Source of the DNA: Jacaranda mimosifolia
Lineage: Eukaryota > Streptophyta > Magnoliopsida > Lamiales > Bignoniaceae
DNA length: 64,000 bases
Reading direction: 5' to 3'
NCBI GenBank assembly: GCA_018894105.1
Contig: CM032120.1
Span: forward strand, 27,984,710 to 28,048,709
Position 1 is the first letter of the stretch. The number at the start of each line of letters is the position of its first letter. Shown here piece after piece: positions 25,113 to 37,530 of the stretch. The notes under the pieces were generated by a model, which did not search any database, was not told the origin of the DNA, and saw only the letters and a list, made by a program, of their open reading frames with translations. Made by a program: the position numbers and the translations under genes.

Positions 25113-26072
25113 CTACACCTACAGGAATAAGGTATTTACTCTATTAATTTAAATGAACCTTTCCATAACCACAAAAATCAACTTGATTAGGCAAAAACGA
25201 AATATTAAAGAAGTAGATAATAAACAATTGTAGAGAAAATCATAGCGAAAGGTCCATACCCACTTGCAAAAGGGAATTCTATTCTTCCCACATGAAAAAG
25301 AAAAGATCAAGATTCTTTATCCCTTTATAAAAAGACCACTCAACTTTTGCACACCATGGAACGCAAGGCCATGAAACAGTGAGGAATTCTACGTGGCTCA
25401 AGATATCAACAGAAAAGATATGTTCTTTGAAGTTTGGAAACAAAAAGGGGGGCATAAATCCCACGAAAAATGGGATATTTTCAAACAAAAATATCCGTAT
25501 TCCCCTTCTTCCACAAAAATAGGCTGAGAGACAAAGGAAATATCAAAGACTTAGCCCCCAACAATTGGAGAAAGTATTTTTCCTCTGGAATCAATATGGA
25601 CCATTAGAAAACCGCGCTGCATTGATATACTTTTATACAGTGCAATATTATACTCCACAAACATGAAGCCACACAGGAAAACACAAATGTCAAGCTTAAA
25701 ACAGGATAGAAACAACAATAAATGCTAGAATATATTCAGAAAAAACATCCATTTTTTATTCCGCCAAAATGCATATAAACAAAGGTACTCCGTAGTTGAC
25801 ACAAATATCTACAAAACAACATTAAATATACATGAATTATGACAAGTAGATGCATGGTCCACTACCAAGCAAGAAAATTTAGAAACACCAAACAGAATGA
25901 ATGCGTGAGCATCTGAATGCCACACTCCATTTGAAACTTGAAAATAAACAGACTAAAAAAGCATTAATGCTAGACTGCAAGTAAAACCCAAAAAGACAAA
26001 GCAAAAAGAAAAAAGAAAAACCCACATAAAAGAACAAATCTTCAGCTTTTACAGTAACATGCAAAAGCCCAC

Positions 26073-26200
26073 CTCTTCAATGATTCGTTCCTTCTTCTTG
26101 GGTATCAGAAAAATGTTTAATATTAGACAAAGACGAAGAAAATTAAAAGAACACACAAGGGAGGCGTGTGTGCTGCGTGGGGACTGTGACTTAAACCCTT
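26073..26200 (-). other. Probable 5' UTR exon of the YTH gene
   Basis: On the minus strand a donor GAAGAG/GTGGGC lies at 26,073/26,072. An intron of 1,115 bases would then run to the acceptor CTTGTAG at 24,958. The upstream limit of the exon is a guess. No start codon is needed in it because the good ATG lies in the next exon. Confidence 0.5.
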
Positions 26201-27110
26201 GGTGAGATCGAACGGCTGCTTTTGCTATCTTGATTAGGAGAGAAGTGCCACTGCCCGTTGGATCAGCTGCTCAAGGACTCGGAAGGAAAAGGGGTTTTAA
26301 CAGAAGTTCCTGTTATATTGTGGAATCTTATATTGGAGTCAATCAATACTTTCAAGCTGTGATTGTTTGAGAGACTTAGCTTCATGTTTTAATATTTTAA
26401 ATATTTTAAAAATATTTTGATGTTTGGGAGATGTGAAAATGAAAGATAAAAGATTGTAATTGTTTGTAAAATAAAGTGTAATGATTATGATGATATGATG
26501 TAAGGTTATAAATAGTTGTGATCTTGTTTTTTTAGATATATTTAAGAGATTTGAGTGAAATATGAAAATTATTTTGTGAATTTTGATTTTTAAATTTTTG
26601 GAACAATACTGTTCATGACCTAAAAGACTCATTAAATGGTTTCACAATCAAACAAAACATCTACCTTAAAATATGTTTCACAAATAAAAAAAATGATATC
26701 AAACCTAACAAACAATTACAACCTCAATGTCTCAGTCCAAGATTAATTGTTTTTTCTATTAGAAAATATAGGGAATGGACGACGAGCAAACATATGGGCA
26801 TTGTGAAAAAGTTCATCTCGTATCAATCTACTTAACTCTAAGTTAATTAAATGAGTCTACTTAGATCTAAGTTAATTACCCAAGTAGAATTACAGACATG
26901 TGAGTATACTTATTGCATGATCATTGATTGATAAAGTTTGACTAAAACTTTTAGTTAATTTCAAGAAAGTTCAAAAGCGTGTAAAAAGTAGTACTTCTGT
27001 TGCTTGAGAAATGATGCCATCACGTTGAGCTTAGAAGTAGATCATTTTTGAGAATTTACATTTTTTTTTTTAACCTAAAAGGAAAATCATTAACAACCAC
27101 TAAGATAAAA
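26201..27110. other. Intergenic, possible degenerate MITE
   Basis: No gene is visible. TGTGATTGTTTGAG near 26,358 and the reverse complement of TTTCACAATCAAACAAAAC near 26,640 are weakly inverted, so a decayed MITE may span about 26,357-26,660. The minus-strand open frames here are AT-driven and resemble no protein. Confidence 0.35.
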
Positions 27111-27117
27111 TTTTAAA

Positions 27118-27440
27118 ACTAACAGCCTTTTAGTTTTATTTCTATAATCATTTTCAGTTTTTAACCATTTTCAAAAGTTGAAAAGATAGTTAAAGTTTTG
27201 AAATGAAAATAAAAATGTGTTTGGATGATTTGTTGAAAATTAATAATTAGAGTAGGTATATGATTGAAAAGATAGTTGATTTATATTTTTTATGTTTAAA
27301 ACAATTTATTTTTTAAAAACATATTTATATTTTATTAGCTTTAAAAAGAATTTGAAAATAAAAACTGAAATATTTTGAGTGAAAATTGGAGAAAGTGATT
27401 ATTTTTATTTTTTATTTTATAATGGAAACTAAAGGGTTGA
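27118..27440. mobile_element. Probable MITE with imperfect inverted ends
   Basis: The left end reads AACAGCCTTTTAGTTTTATT, then ATAATCATTTTC. The right end in reverse complement reads CAACCCTTTAGTTTCCATT, then AATAATCACTTTC. The interior has GAAAATAAAAACTGAAA facing TTTTCAGTTTTTA. Non-coding. Confidence 0.5.
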
Positions 27441-27464
27441 TGGAAATGAAACCAAACACCCTGA

Positions 27465-27894
27465 AAGGTTTTTTGTTTGCATTTTGATTGAATTGTGGAA
27501 AATATTTTGGGAAAAGATATTTTGAAAAATAGGTTAGGATATTGTGATGGTTGTTTATTTTTATTTTGGGGAGTATGTGGAGAATATTTGAAAGAAAATT
27601 ATTTGTTTGGAAATGTTTTGAGTATGACAAAATTTATTATAAATGTCACATTGAACACTTATTTTTATTAGGTTTATGATTTGAAATTAATATTTTAATA
27701 TTAATTATAAATGTGTATATGTAGATGGAATGATTGATATATATATATTTGTAATGATGAAAATAGAATTGGAAGAACAGTAAAGAGTATTTTAGAAATA
27801 ATTTTATGTGTTTTGAGAAGTGAGGTTGGAAAACATAACAATTTATTTGAAAGTTTTGAAAGTTTTCTGGAGGAAAAGCTAACAAACAAAGCCT
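27465..27894. mobile_element. C-rich-strand MITE, copy 1
   Basis: The left end AAGGTTTTTTGTTTGC and the reverse complement of the right end, AGGCTTTGTTTGTTAGC, form inverted repeats. On the minus strand the body is rich in CCCAAAA and AACAAAC phrases, like the element at 60,402-61,274. Non-coding; open frames in it have no protein character. Confidence 0.55.
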
Positions 27895-28018
27895 AACTAA
27901 TTGGGCCATATAAGAGCGCGAGAAATGCTATGGAATAATTGTCAAAGATTTTGGTCCCTCCAGTTTGTGTCACTAATGGGCCTAATTTGGGCTCATTACT
28001 AGAAGCCCAAGAAACATA

Positions 28019-28467
28019 GGGAATGTTTGGTTATTTTTTTGTATGATTTTATTATATGTTTATTATGTGTTTTGGGAGAATAAATTATTGAAAAATATGA
28101 AAATTGTATTGGGAAATGTAATTAATTTTTAGTTATGTTTTGGAAAATAGTTAAAAATTAATTTTGGAGAATTTTAGTATGTTTGTTTATGTTTTAAGAA
28201 GAGATATTTATTTACTGTAGCAGTCAAATCAATATTTTTTTATTGAGTTTTTAGGGTGAAAATGGAATTAAATAATTTTTTTATAATTAGAATAATAATA
28301 AAATATAATATATATATATATATATCTGATATGTGTGTATTGAAAAATAGGGAAGTTTTGAGAATAATAAAGGATAATATAAGGTATTTTAGGAATTTTT
28401 TTTTTTTTTGTATTTAAAAAAAAAATGAAGATATATTTTGTTTGAGGAAACATAACCAAATATCCTC
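28019..28467. mobile_element. C-rich-strand MITE, copy 2
   Basis: The left end GGGAATGTTTGGTTAT and the reverse complement of the right end, GAGGATATTTGGTTATG, are inverted repeats. The interior shows the same AT-rich composition with a (TA)n run near 28,310-28,325. Non-coding. Confidence 0.6.
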
Positions 28468-29358
28468 ATATATTCACGAATCATGAAGAATTTGTGAAAA
28501 CTTATGGCCTTGTTACCAGGAATATTTTCTAAAAGGGAAAATGAAACTGTATTTGATTCATTCCCTAAGGACATCTCAGAAGTAATCCTCCTTCCACTTC
28601 TCAAAACAAGCATAAATATTACATATATATACACTCAAATATATATTTTCGGTATGCACGTATAAATATATTAATATAATTAAAATATCATTTCATTCTA
28701 CTAACCAAATAGAAAAAGGGCAAAATTTATAGTACAAAATGTTTCATCTTGAAATAAAATTAAACTCGTTCTTGTTTCCCAAAATAATCTTCAATCATTC
28801 TCATAATAAAATTAAATATATATTATATTTTCGAACTTGCTCCCAAAAATGGATTCTCCCAAAATAATCTAAACAATACCAAACAAAGCCTATGAATTTC
28901 AATTTTGTTGCAATGGTAATCCATAAATTAATCATTTAGAAAAGGGGCTTTTTTTGATAAGTTTTGATGGGTCCATCACTCAAATAAAATATTTCATTAT
29001 AATATAGAACTCGTAGTATGAAATATAAAAAATAATGATAAAAGAGAGACTCAAATGAGTCAAAGAAGTGGTACACTATGTTTACGCTAATTAAGGAACT
29101 TGCAAGAACTAATTACCACCTCTCTCTCTCTCTCTCGCTCTCTCTCTACATATATATATATATATATATTAACATAGCCATTTCTCCTAGTTCTAATTGC
29201 CCACCAAAACTCCTCTTCTTACCAACAAAAACAAAAAAAAACAAAATAGCGAAAAAGGGAGAAGAATTTAAAGAAAACTATTACAAAATTCAACCTATGT
29301 TAAAGGGAAAGAAAGGTTTTATTATTTTTTTTAAGTTGATTATGTTCAAGATTAAATT
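28468..29358. other. Intergenic, downstream of the BAM3-like gene, with a (CT)n(TA)n microsatellite
   Basis: CT repeats at about 29,121-29,147 are followed by a TA run to about 29,170. The part nearest 29,359 is probably the 3' UTR of the minus-strand receptor kinase. No other gene is visible. Confidence 0.5.
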
Positions 29359-32300
29359 TCAAACCAACTGATCTTGGCGGGTTTGCTCGCAGCTTTTCTG
29401 ATCAGGGTTCTTCCTCTGCTGCTGTAACTGGTAGCTCGCGGAGGATGAGGACTGGAGCTCGGGCGATCGGCTGGGAAATTCCGATAACATCTGGACCACT
29501 TCTCTCATGGTGGGCCGCTCGACGCTGTTTTCTTGGACGCAAAGCATGGCGACGAAAAACAAATGCATGGCTTCATCTTTAGGCACGACTGTGAGCCTGG
29601 GGTCAATGATGCGGGTGACTTCTTCTCTGCGGCAATTCGTCAAACACCTAATCCACTGAACGATGTCCACGCCTTCGTCGAAGTCGCCGACGGGGCGGCG
29701 GCCCGTGACGAGTTCGAGGAGGACCACTCCGAAGCTGTAAACGTCGCTTTTCTCGTCCACTTTCAAGGTGTAAGCGTATTCTGCAGTAAGATAGATATAG
29801 AGAATTAATTAAGTATTAGAATTTTGACAGTCAAGGATAGTGCCCAGTTAATGTTCTTCCAAAGATCACCTAATTACCCTACTACCAGCAGAAATTAAAC
29901 GGGTTTCACGGACAGAATCAGAAGAAGAACTTCAACAAAAATGAAACATTGCATAAAATGAATATACCTGGAGCAATATAACCATAGGATCCTGCAATTG
30001 CTGACATGCATTGCGAGGCACCCCCGTCTACCAAGAACTTGGCCAACCCAAAATCCGCAACATGAGCTTCAAAGCTCGAATTCAACAATATGTTGTTGGA
30101 TTTCACATCCCGATGCACGATCAAGGGAGAGCAATCATGGTGCAAGTAGCACAAACCTTTAGCAGCATCCAATGCAATTTTGTACCTCAAGTTCCAGCTC
30201 AAAAATCCGCCTCTTTTTCCGTGCAATGCCTCACCCAAGCTGCCATTTCTCATGTACTCATAGACGAGAAGGTTTGTGTCTTTGTTTGAGCAAAATGCAA
30301 GGAGTCTTACTATGTTTCTATGCCTGATGTTGCCTAGTGTTCGAATCTCAGCTTTGAAGCCATGATCATGGCTGTTGATGCTGTTAAATCCTAGGAGTTT
30401 CTTGACAGCAATTTCGACCCCATCAGGCATTTTGCCGTGGTAGACAATCCCGGCTCCACCCCTGCCGATGACATTGCCGTCTTTCACGCATTCCAGGATA
30501 TCAGAGGCTGTAAAATCAATCTTTTGGAAAGCTGTCATTTTCCAAGAATTTGAGCAATTTTTCTTGAATGACCTGGCCTTGATGATAGCTGCTGCAACGG
30601 ATACTAGAGAGCATATTAACAGGCCAAGGACTATGATTGATTTGAATGCATTGTTGGATTTTCCGGGTGGGCTTGTGATTGCTGTGACAGTGCAGGGTTT
30701 GTTCAACAAGGATCCACAGAGTTGTGGATTGCCTGCGAATGAAGATGCATTGAATACTGAAAACTGGCCCGATACAGGTAGCTTGCCAGAGAGACTGTTG
30801 AATGAAAAATCAGCTGTTGTGAGGCTTTTCATTGAGCCAATTGATTGGGGTATGGTCTCACTCAAGTGATTTTGCGATAGGTTTAAGTAATTCAAGATTT
30901 GAATATTGGATATCTCTTCCGGAATTGAGCCAGAAAGGTTGTTCCAGCTCAAGTCCAGGTAATTGAGATGTACACAATTCCCAATTTCATGTGGGATTTC
31001 ACCTGTAAGAGCATTTCCACTAAGGTCAAGCTTTACTGCTTGGTGGAGTACACCTATGGAAGGAGGGATTGGACCAGAAAAACTGTTTCCACTAAGCAAA
31101 AGGATTTGGAGGGAAGATAAATTTGAAAGGGAGAATGGCAGGGGTCCTGAAAGCTGGTTGTTGGATAGATTAATTTGGTTTAAATTAGTTTGTTTTGAGG
31201 AAGAATTACCATTTTCCGACAACGGTCCGGACAGCATATTGTTCTGCAATTCAAGAAAATTTAGCTGAGGCAGGTAAATCAGGCTTCTAGGAATGCTGCC
31301 ATTCAAGAAATTTTGCCCCAACCTCACCCTGAGTAGACTTGAACATGTGCCCAAGTCCTCTGGTATTGAGCCAAAGAGAAAATTTATTTGGAGAATTAGG
31401 GTTCCAAGCTGCTTTGAGGCACACAGGTCTTTAGGGATTGTACCAGTGAGCTTGTTTGAAGACAAATCCAAGTAATGCAGCTTCTGATTCTGGCCAAGAT
31501 TCCTTGGGACAATGCCAGTGAAATTGTTACTCCAAAGAGCAAGAGTTTCCAACTTGGGATAACCAGAAACGAAGTCCGGTATTGAGCCATGCAATCTGTT
31601 GATGAACAGATTGAGAAGTCTGATTTGCTTGATGTTGGAGAGTTCATTGGGGATCTCTCCTGTTAATGCATTGACAGAAAGATCAAGATTGACAAGGTTT
31701 GTCAAATTACCCAATTCCTTTGGGATTGGCCCGGAGAGTCGGTTGATATGAAGAAAGAGAGTGTCAAGTGACTTCAAGTTTCCCAGCTCCCAAGGGATTG
31801 GACCATCCAATTCACAAATTGAAAGGTCCATGTGGACTAAATTGACTAACTTCCCAAACTCACCTGGAATTCCACCCTCATAAACATTGTAATACCCCAA
31901 GTAAATCTCCTTCAAATTAGTGAGGTTGCCCAATTCCTTGGGAAGTTTCCCTTGAAGGTCATTTCCTGCCAGTGACAAGTACTCCAATTCGACCAAACTC
32001 CCATAACTTGCTGGTATTCTTCCATAGAAATAGTTTCCTCCTAGTTCCAAGTACTTGAGATTCTTCAAACTCAACACCCCTAGTGGAAGGTAACCAGAAA
32101 AGTTGTTGTTATATGCATCTAGAACTTCTAAATTGGCGAGGCTCGAGTAATTCCAGTCCAAATTCCCAGTGAACTGGTTATTTGATATGTTAAGAAACCG
32201 TAGGTAGCTCATGTCTTCTATCTTGATTTCACCAGTGAAGTTGTTTCCATCAATGGATAGCTCCATCAGCTTGTCAAGCCTTGAAATTTCAGGGGAAACA

Positions 32301-32563
32301 GAGCCATACAGAGCCATATTTGATATGTTGAGGGAGGCTACTCGGGCATGGAAGCATTTGATTCCTCTCCATGAACACACAAAGGTGGGATTAGGAGAAT
32401 TCCAAGTGCTTATGGCCAAATTAGAGTACCGAAATCCTTGTTTGAATGCGATTAACGAGTGAAAATCGGAAATGAGAGAGGAAGAAACACAGGTGCCCAC
32501 AAATGACAAGAATGTTAGTGCCAACACAATGTATAACACCATATTTCTTTTGAAATATTTCAT
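29359..32563 (-). CDS. BAM3: BAM3-like CLE-receptor LRR kinase
   Basis: There are two exons, 32,563-29,968 and 29,780-29,359, joined in phase across a 187-base intron that splits [20 protein letters not shown]. The total is 1,005 residues plus stop. A signal peptide (about 1-28) is followed by an LRR N-cap (CSWRGIKC). About 20 leucine-rich repeats include the BAM/CLV1-group phrase [12 protein letters not shown]. The membrane segment is at about 641-660. The kinase has a glycine loop at 699 ([11 protein letters not shown]), Lys720, Glu738, HRD Asp818 and DFG Asp836, so it looks catalytically active (RD type). BAM receptors sit in the plasma membrane and bind CLE peptides; BAM3 acts in root protophloem. 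The ATG at 32,563 is preferred because the open frame upstream has no ATG. The BAM3 name is by similarity from memory; BAM1/2 are the alternatives. Confidence 0.93.
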
Positions 32564-34666
32564 GGAAAGTGAGCTTGGAAGGACTTGAACAAACAAAGGA
32601 TTTCAGGAGGCTGGCAGACAATGGGTTTTCCGGAAAAGGGAAAGAAAGTAGCAGGAATCTGAGGAACTTCAGGTTTGCATAGGCTTAAAGAATCAATCAT
32701 CTTCAAAAAGAGTCTACAACTCTAAGGTAGAAGCTAAGCCTCCCCTTTTCTTCCCCTTGCTTTCCTATTTTTCTTTCAGCTCAGAAGGGATGAATAGGAT
32801 CGAATTTGGAGTTAAATTTGTTTAGCATACATTTATCATATACTTAGCAACGGAAGAAAGAGTGTATTTTGGGGGTGGGGGGGGGGGGGGGGCACTAAAA
32901 GAGAAGGTTTTTAGTGGTCCATTATTAACAGAAATTTAAAGTTAAAACTTGAGGCAGAAAAAGTTAGGTTGGGCTCTTCTTTCTTGCTCCTTCTTAATAC
33001 ATATGACCAAATTACCCTTCATCTTCAAAAGAAAAGATAGCTTTTTCTTTCAGGTGAGAGATGATGAAATTGCACTTACAGCAATCAAGAATGGCTGAGT
33101 TGGCTTTCACATATCTGATAAATGATACCCATGGATTATGATTGTCCATGGACATATAAAGCAAAATGACATAAAGAGGAAAAAGTTTGTATTTTAATCA
33201 ATTGATGACCCTGTTACAAAGACACTCATGTAGTATGATTCTCCAAAATTTGATAATGACAACAGAAGAATTTTACATTGGCATTATACTTTTTAATGTG
33301 AGTATGCATTAATGTTTTTTTTTAAGCAAATGCATATGAAAACAAAATTAATACTGAATCAGAATTTTTGGGACCAGTTCTGTTTGAAGCCAAACCAAAA
33401 ATATTTGCAAAATTCTGCATGGCACGCGCCTTCTGCCTTTACCAGTGGCAGTATTGCATCTATAGACTATAGTTAAGTCTTCTAGTAGAAAATGTGGTCC
33501 TTTCAACTCTCTTTATCTTGAGTCTGGTCAAGTTGATATCCACTTAGATTTTCTTGGCTAATTTCCATTGATAATCATTTTGAGAGTTCTGAATTCATGA
33601 AAACTGTGACACACACACACACACAGAGTTTGTTTGTACAAAATTTAGTGCTGTTTGTTTTTCCACCTCATGTTAACCATTTCCCTATAAATCTGCAAAA
33701 GCACTTAATCATTTAACTCGAGAACAGAATTTTTGGGAAATGATCAGAAGATATGTTTTTGCGTTCACGAGAAATCCCCCTAATCTAACTTCCATGCAAG
33801 AATGTATATTACCTCAATATTAGTGTGCTGGTTAATTTGCAGGATACATGTGCTGATGTGCAGCATTAGCATTTGAGGACACAAAATTTGTGTACTTTGA
33901 TGTATATTAGTACACACCAAGGGTAATATTTTTCTGCTTCCCACTTCAATTCCCCCAGATAAAAAAAGAGCTGGGGACATGTGCCTGCAGCAACAGTGGG
34001 ATGTAAGAGAGGTAAAAGATGATGATTATTAATACATGATTACAATATTTTTGTTGAATGATCTATAAATAATTATGTAGTATGAATAGGTTGCATGGAA
34101 GAAGCAACCAGGAAGCTTATTTACTTCTGCTTTATTCCTTGTCCCTGTCTTTGTCCTACAGGATGGGACCAACTCTCACATAGTTATGTGTATTTTAGCT
34201 TTATTAGAAGATGGGGTAGTCCTAAAGAGAAGGCTGAAAAGTAAAAGCAGAGGTGAGAGATCTTTGTTTTTGATCTTCCACTTAAAAAATAAAGAAAAAG
34301 ATATTTCATGACCACCCCACTCCCCCATTGAGCCCTCTCTTTTATACATGGAAAAGAGTGCTCTTGTATTAGCTTGAACACACACTCAGCAACCCCTCCC
34401 TTTAAAAAGAGAGAGAAATCCATGCTCCCTATGCCTAGAAAAGAGTGCTATTGCACTACTAATTAGAAGTTCCCAAATGTGGATTTGAATGTGGCTCCAC
34501 CCATGTTTAAAACTCTCATGGCAAGGGCAAGATGTCGAATAAGAGTCTAATCTTGGTCCGGTGATTTAAGTACTAAAAAGAACATGTGAACTCAATCCCA
34601 CTAGCTACCTTAATCTCAGGCTGTTCTTTTGTTCTTTTCTATGAAAAAGAAGACATTTCTGGAACA
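32564..34666. other. Upstream region of the BAM3-like gene and intergenic DNA
   Basis: No gene is visible. It holds a G-rich run (32,871-32,892) and an AC microsatellite (33,608-33,626). Small open frames here have no protein character. Promoter elements for the receptor gene must lie here but none is distinctive. Confidence 0.5.
32871..32892 (+). repeat. G-run of five plus sixteen Gs
   Basis: GGGGG, one T, then sixteen G. It lies about 310 bases upstream of the BAM3-like start codon and reads as a C-run on the transcribed strand. Such a run can form a G-quadruplex, but it may also be a sequencing-length artefact. Confidence 0.8.
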
Positions 34667-35278
34667 GAAATATGCTACTGATTCTCTATGATGTAATAAA
34701 AATTTGTCTACAAACTTTAATTTCATCAACAAGGAAGTTTTTATTCGAGAGTTGTATCATTTGATGTCATGTGAGTAGCTAGAAATATTTGAATATACAA
34801 CTTTGTATGTGTTGTACATATAGATAATCCAATTGTATTATAAATGGATTTACATTTGTTATGTGATTTATTCACATTTGAATGATGGCGAATCACAAGG
34901 CAAATACAGCTTATATACGTCGCATGATTGATTCAGTGTAGTCAAATCGGATTTGAACTACAATTTTTGTGAAATATGCTACTGATTCTCTATGATGTAA
35001 TAAAAATTTGTCTACAAACTTTAATTTCATCAACAAGGAAGTTTTTATTCGAGAGTTGTATCATTTGATGTCATGTGAGTAGCTAGAAATATTTGAATAT
35101 ACAACTTTGTATGTGTTGTACATATAGATAATCCAATTGTATTATAAATGGATTTACATTTGTTATGTGATTTATTCACATTTGAATGATGGCGAATCAC
35201 AAGGCAAATACAGCTTATATACGTCGCATGATTGATTCAGTGTAGTCAAATCGGATTTGAACTACAATTTTTGTGAAA
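34667..35278. repeat. Perfect tandem duplication of a 304-bp unit
   Basis: The unit begins at GAAATATGCTACTGATTC (34,667) and begins again at 34,971. The second copy ends in GTGAAAT near 35,278. I compared the copies line by line and found no difference. There is no coding region in it. A run of 26 A follows at 35,291-35,316. Confidence 0.95.
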
Positions 35279-35283
35279 TCCCC

Positions 35284-35317
<34 letters not shown>

Positions 35318-36340
35318 GGAGGGAGTGGGGAAAGGAAGTATCAATTATTGCATGTATGATTGGCTGAGTTGGGAAAGAGCAAGTGGATATTACCCTCAGA
35401 GATATGCAGTTGTTTTGTGGCTCTTTCTGCAAGGGAAAGATACACCATTATCATGTTATGTTTGTCCTCTCATATTATGGTACAATCCTCAACCAGTCTC
35501 TTTTTCTGTACATATGAGATTCATTATGTGCCATTTGAGAAAGAATTATACTCCTTTTTCTTTTAAGTGGAGATCGATCTTTATCTTCTGCATTTTTAAC
35601 AATAATGCCTGCTGATTCATCACAGTATTTCAAGAAATTCTGTTTCTTTTTTTTCCCCCTTCATAGATGTAAATGGCATGCAAAGAAAGAATGTGATTGA
35701 AAATATTACATTACAGGAACGTTGTCTAAACTTACTGAGTTAATTTTTGTCAAATCATCAATGTATATGACATGTAATTATACGAAAAATCATACTTACA
35801 CTGGCCCAATACTTCGAGTTGTCTTAGAAAACCATTAATGCATGTATTTTGTGTAATTATAGCAAAATAATCATGTAATAAAGAATGAATATTGTAAAGA
35901 AAGGGCATTATTGTAGTTTGACTGAGACCAGAAGGCACGCTGCTAAGTGCTAAGGAAAAGACAAAGTATAAGCCCCTAATATAAGTCTATGTTTTCTTCT
36001 AGGATTTTGGTGAAATTAAAAAAATATTAAGAAAAATATTTTTTCACCTTTAATTATAGTGATCATGCTTTACTTTTAGTTTATTATTCCTTTACCTTTC
36101 ATATTGTAAGAAAAAGGATCAGGCATTCATGTTTAGATTGCTTTTGTCTGATGCCCACAAGCTTTCTCTTAAAGGTGTTTGATTTAATTGTGGAAAGGGA
36201 TTGGTTTTATCATCTATTCCATGTTTTTGCCTTTTGGCGGGAAAGATTGTCCGTTTTTCTTCTTAAAAACTTAAAGGAAAAAAGAAAAAGAACTAGAGAG
36301 AGAAGAAGGAGAAGCAACGGAAATTTACAATTTGGAACGC
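35279..36340. other. Intergenic, no gene seen
   Basis: An A26 run and a short GA/G-rich stretch are followed by AT-rich sequence. The open frames near 35,325-35,615 overlap each other in two frames and resemble no known protein. Confidence 0.45.
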
Positions 36341-36436
36341 CTGAGTGGCCTTTGGCTTAGTGGTATAAGTTTCACGCATAAAATGTGAGATTAGGAGTTT
36401 AAATCCTAGTGAGCTCTTAATGTGTGTAGGTGTAAA
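36341..36436 (+). mobile_element. tRNA-derived SINE, copy 1
   Basis: A box A-like sequence TGGCTTAGTGGT (36,353-36,364) and a box B-like sequence GGAGTTTAAATCCT (36,394-36,407) have the spacing of a tRNA-type RNA polymerase III promoter. They are followed by CTTAATGTGTGTAGGTGTAAAT. The order resembles Au-like plant SINEs; the family name is not certain. Confidence 0.65.
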
Positions 36437-37052
36437 TATAAAAGAAAAATTCACAATTTAAAATGAAAGTTCCAAAGATTTAAAAATGATTGGTGTATTG
36501 TAAAATTCTTCAATTAGGTCATGCATTTTTCTTAATTTTTCAAAATAATTTAAAACATTATTTATTTTAAGACGAATCGAATTTCATAATCATGGCCATA
36601 AATATAGATATTTATTGGGGACTATATAAACAAATAGTATCAAAATTAATAATAATATGATAATATCATATATAACAAACAACTACGTACTCACCAAAAT
36701 ATTAACCCCTTTGTTCACAAACCTATTTTGTCCTTTTTCTAAAACAACATTTGCAAATTTGTTGGACAAGATTTTCAATATGCATGTGTATATCATACGA
36801 CGTACAAGATGTTAGATTGGTAAAAAATTTCATGTTCCTCGTATCACGTTCAATTTGTAGTTGTCCAAGTCAAGGACTCCATTAATATTTAATGAGGCAT
36901 TATCTCTCTTTGCCTGCATGGGCCCATGTACATGTCGAATCTATTGCAGAATCCATGGTACGCTTCATCTTTTTTCTTTGTTTTTTTGGGTACAGAAGTA
37001 TCACTATATTGAAGATCCCTCGAACATCAAAGCACGCATGCTAAATAGTTTA
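36437..37052. other. Intergenic, no gene seen
   Basis: AT-rich sequence without a feature I can support. Confidence 0.45.
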
Positions 37053-37434
37053 TAGGGGTGTTTGCAGTTCAATAAACCAATCGAATCGAAATCAAAAATT
37101 TGGTTTGAACCAAATATTTCGATTCGGTTCGGTATTCGATTTTTTTTTTTTAAAAATTCAGTATTCAGTTTGGTTTCAATTTTTTATATCGGTTTATCGA
37201 ACTGAACCGAATTACTGAATTGTTAATTAATACTTTAATATTAATATAATATATATTATTAATATAATAATATATTTTAATATTAGTATTAAAAATTGAA
37301 AATTTCGGTATTTTGGTTTTTAACCGAACTAAACCGAAAAAAATTCAGCTTTAACTGAACTGAACCAAATAGTTCGGTTCGGTATTTGGTACAATATTTT
37401 GGTGTACCGAAATTTTGATTAATGAACACCCCTA
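37053..37434. mobile_element. MITE with TAGGGGTGTT ends
   Basis: The left end TATAGGGGTGTTTG and the reverse complement of the right end, TTAGGGGTGTTCATT, are inverted repeats. The interior mirrors GGTTCGGTATT and AACCGAACTAAACCG phrases, a common type of plant MITE. Non-coding. Confidence 0.75.
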
Positions 37435-37435
37435 A

Positions 37436-37530
37436 TAATTTATGGTTCAATGGAACAAATATTTGACATAATATGAGAGGTTAGAAATTTAAACCTAACA
37501 AATTTATAATGTATATGTGTTTAAATAAAA
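37436..37530 (+). mobile_element. tRNA-derived SINE, degenerate copy 2
   Basis: GGTTAGAAATTTAAACCTAAC followed by TTATAATGTATATGTGTTTAAAT parallels the box B region and tail of the SINE at 36,341. A weak box A-like TATGGTTCAATGGAAC lies at the proper distance. It abuts the MITE ending at 37,434. Confidence 0.45.

Noticed and set aside
30011..31475. Plus-strand open frames opposite the receptor kinase
   Set aside because: They are antisense shadows of the conserved LRR and kinase coding sequence.
35325..35615. Small hypothetical protein of 96 residues
   Set aside because: Two overlapping frames are open, there is no recognisable domain, and the flank is a poly-A run and a duplication.
36341..36436. 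True tRNA gene
   Set aside because: Boxes A and B are recognisable, but no cloverleaf with acceptor stem could be made. A SINE is more likely.
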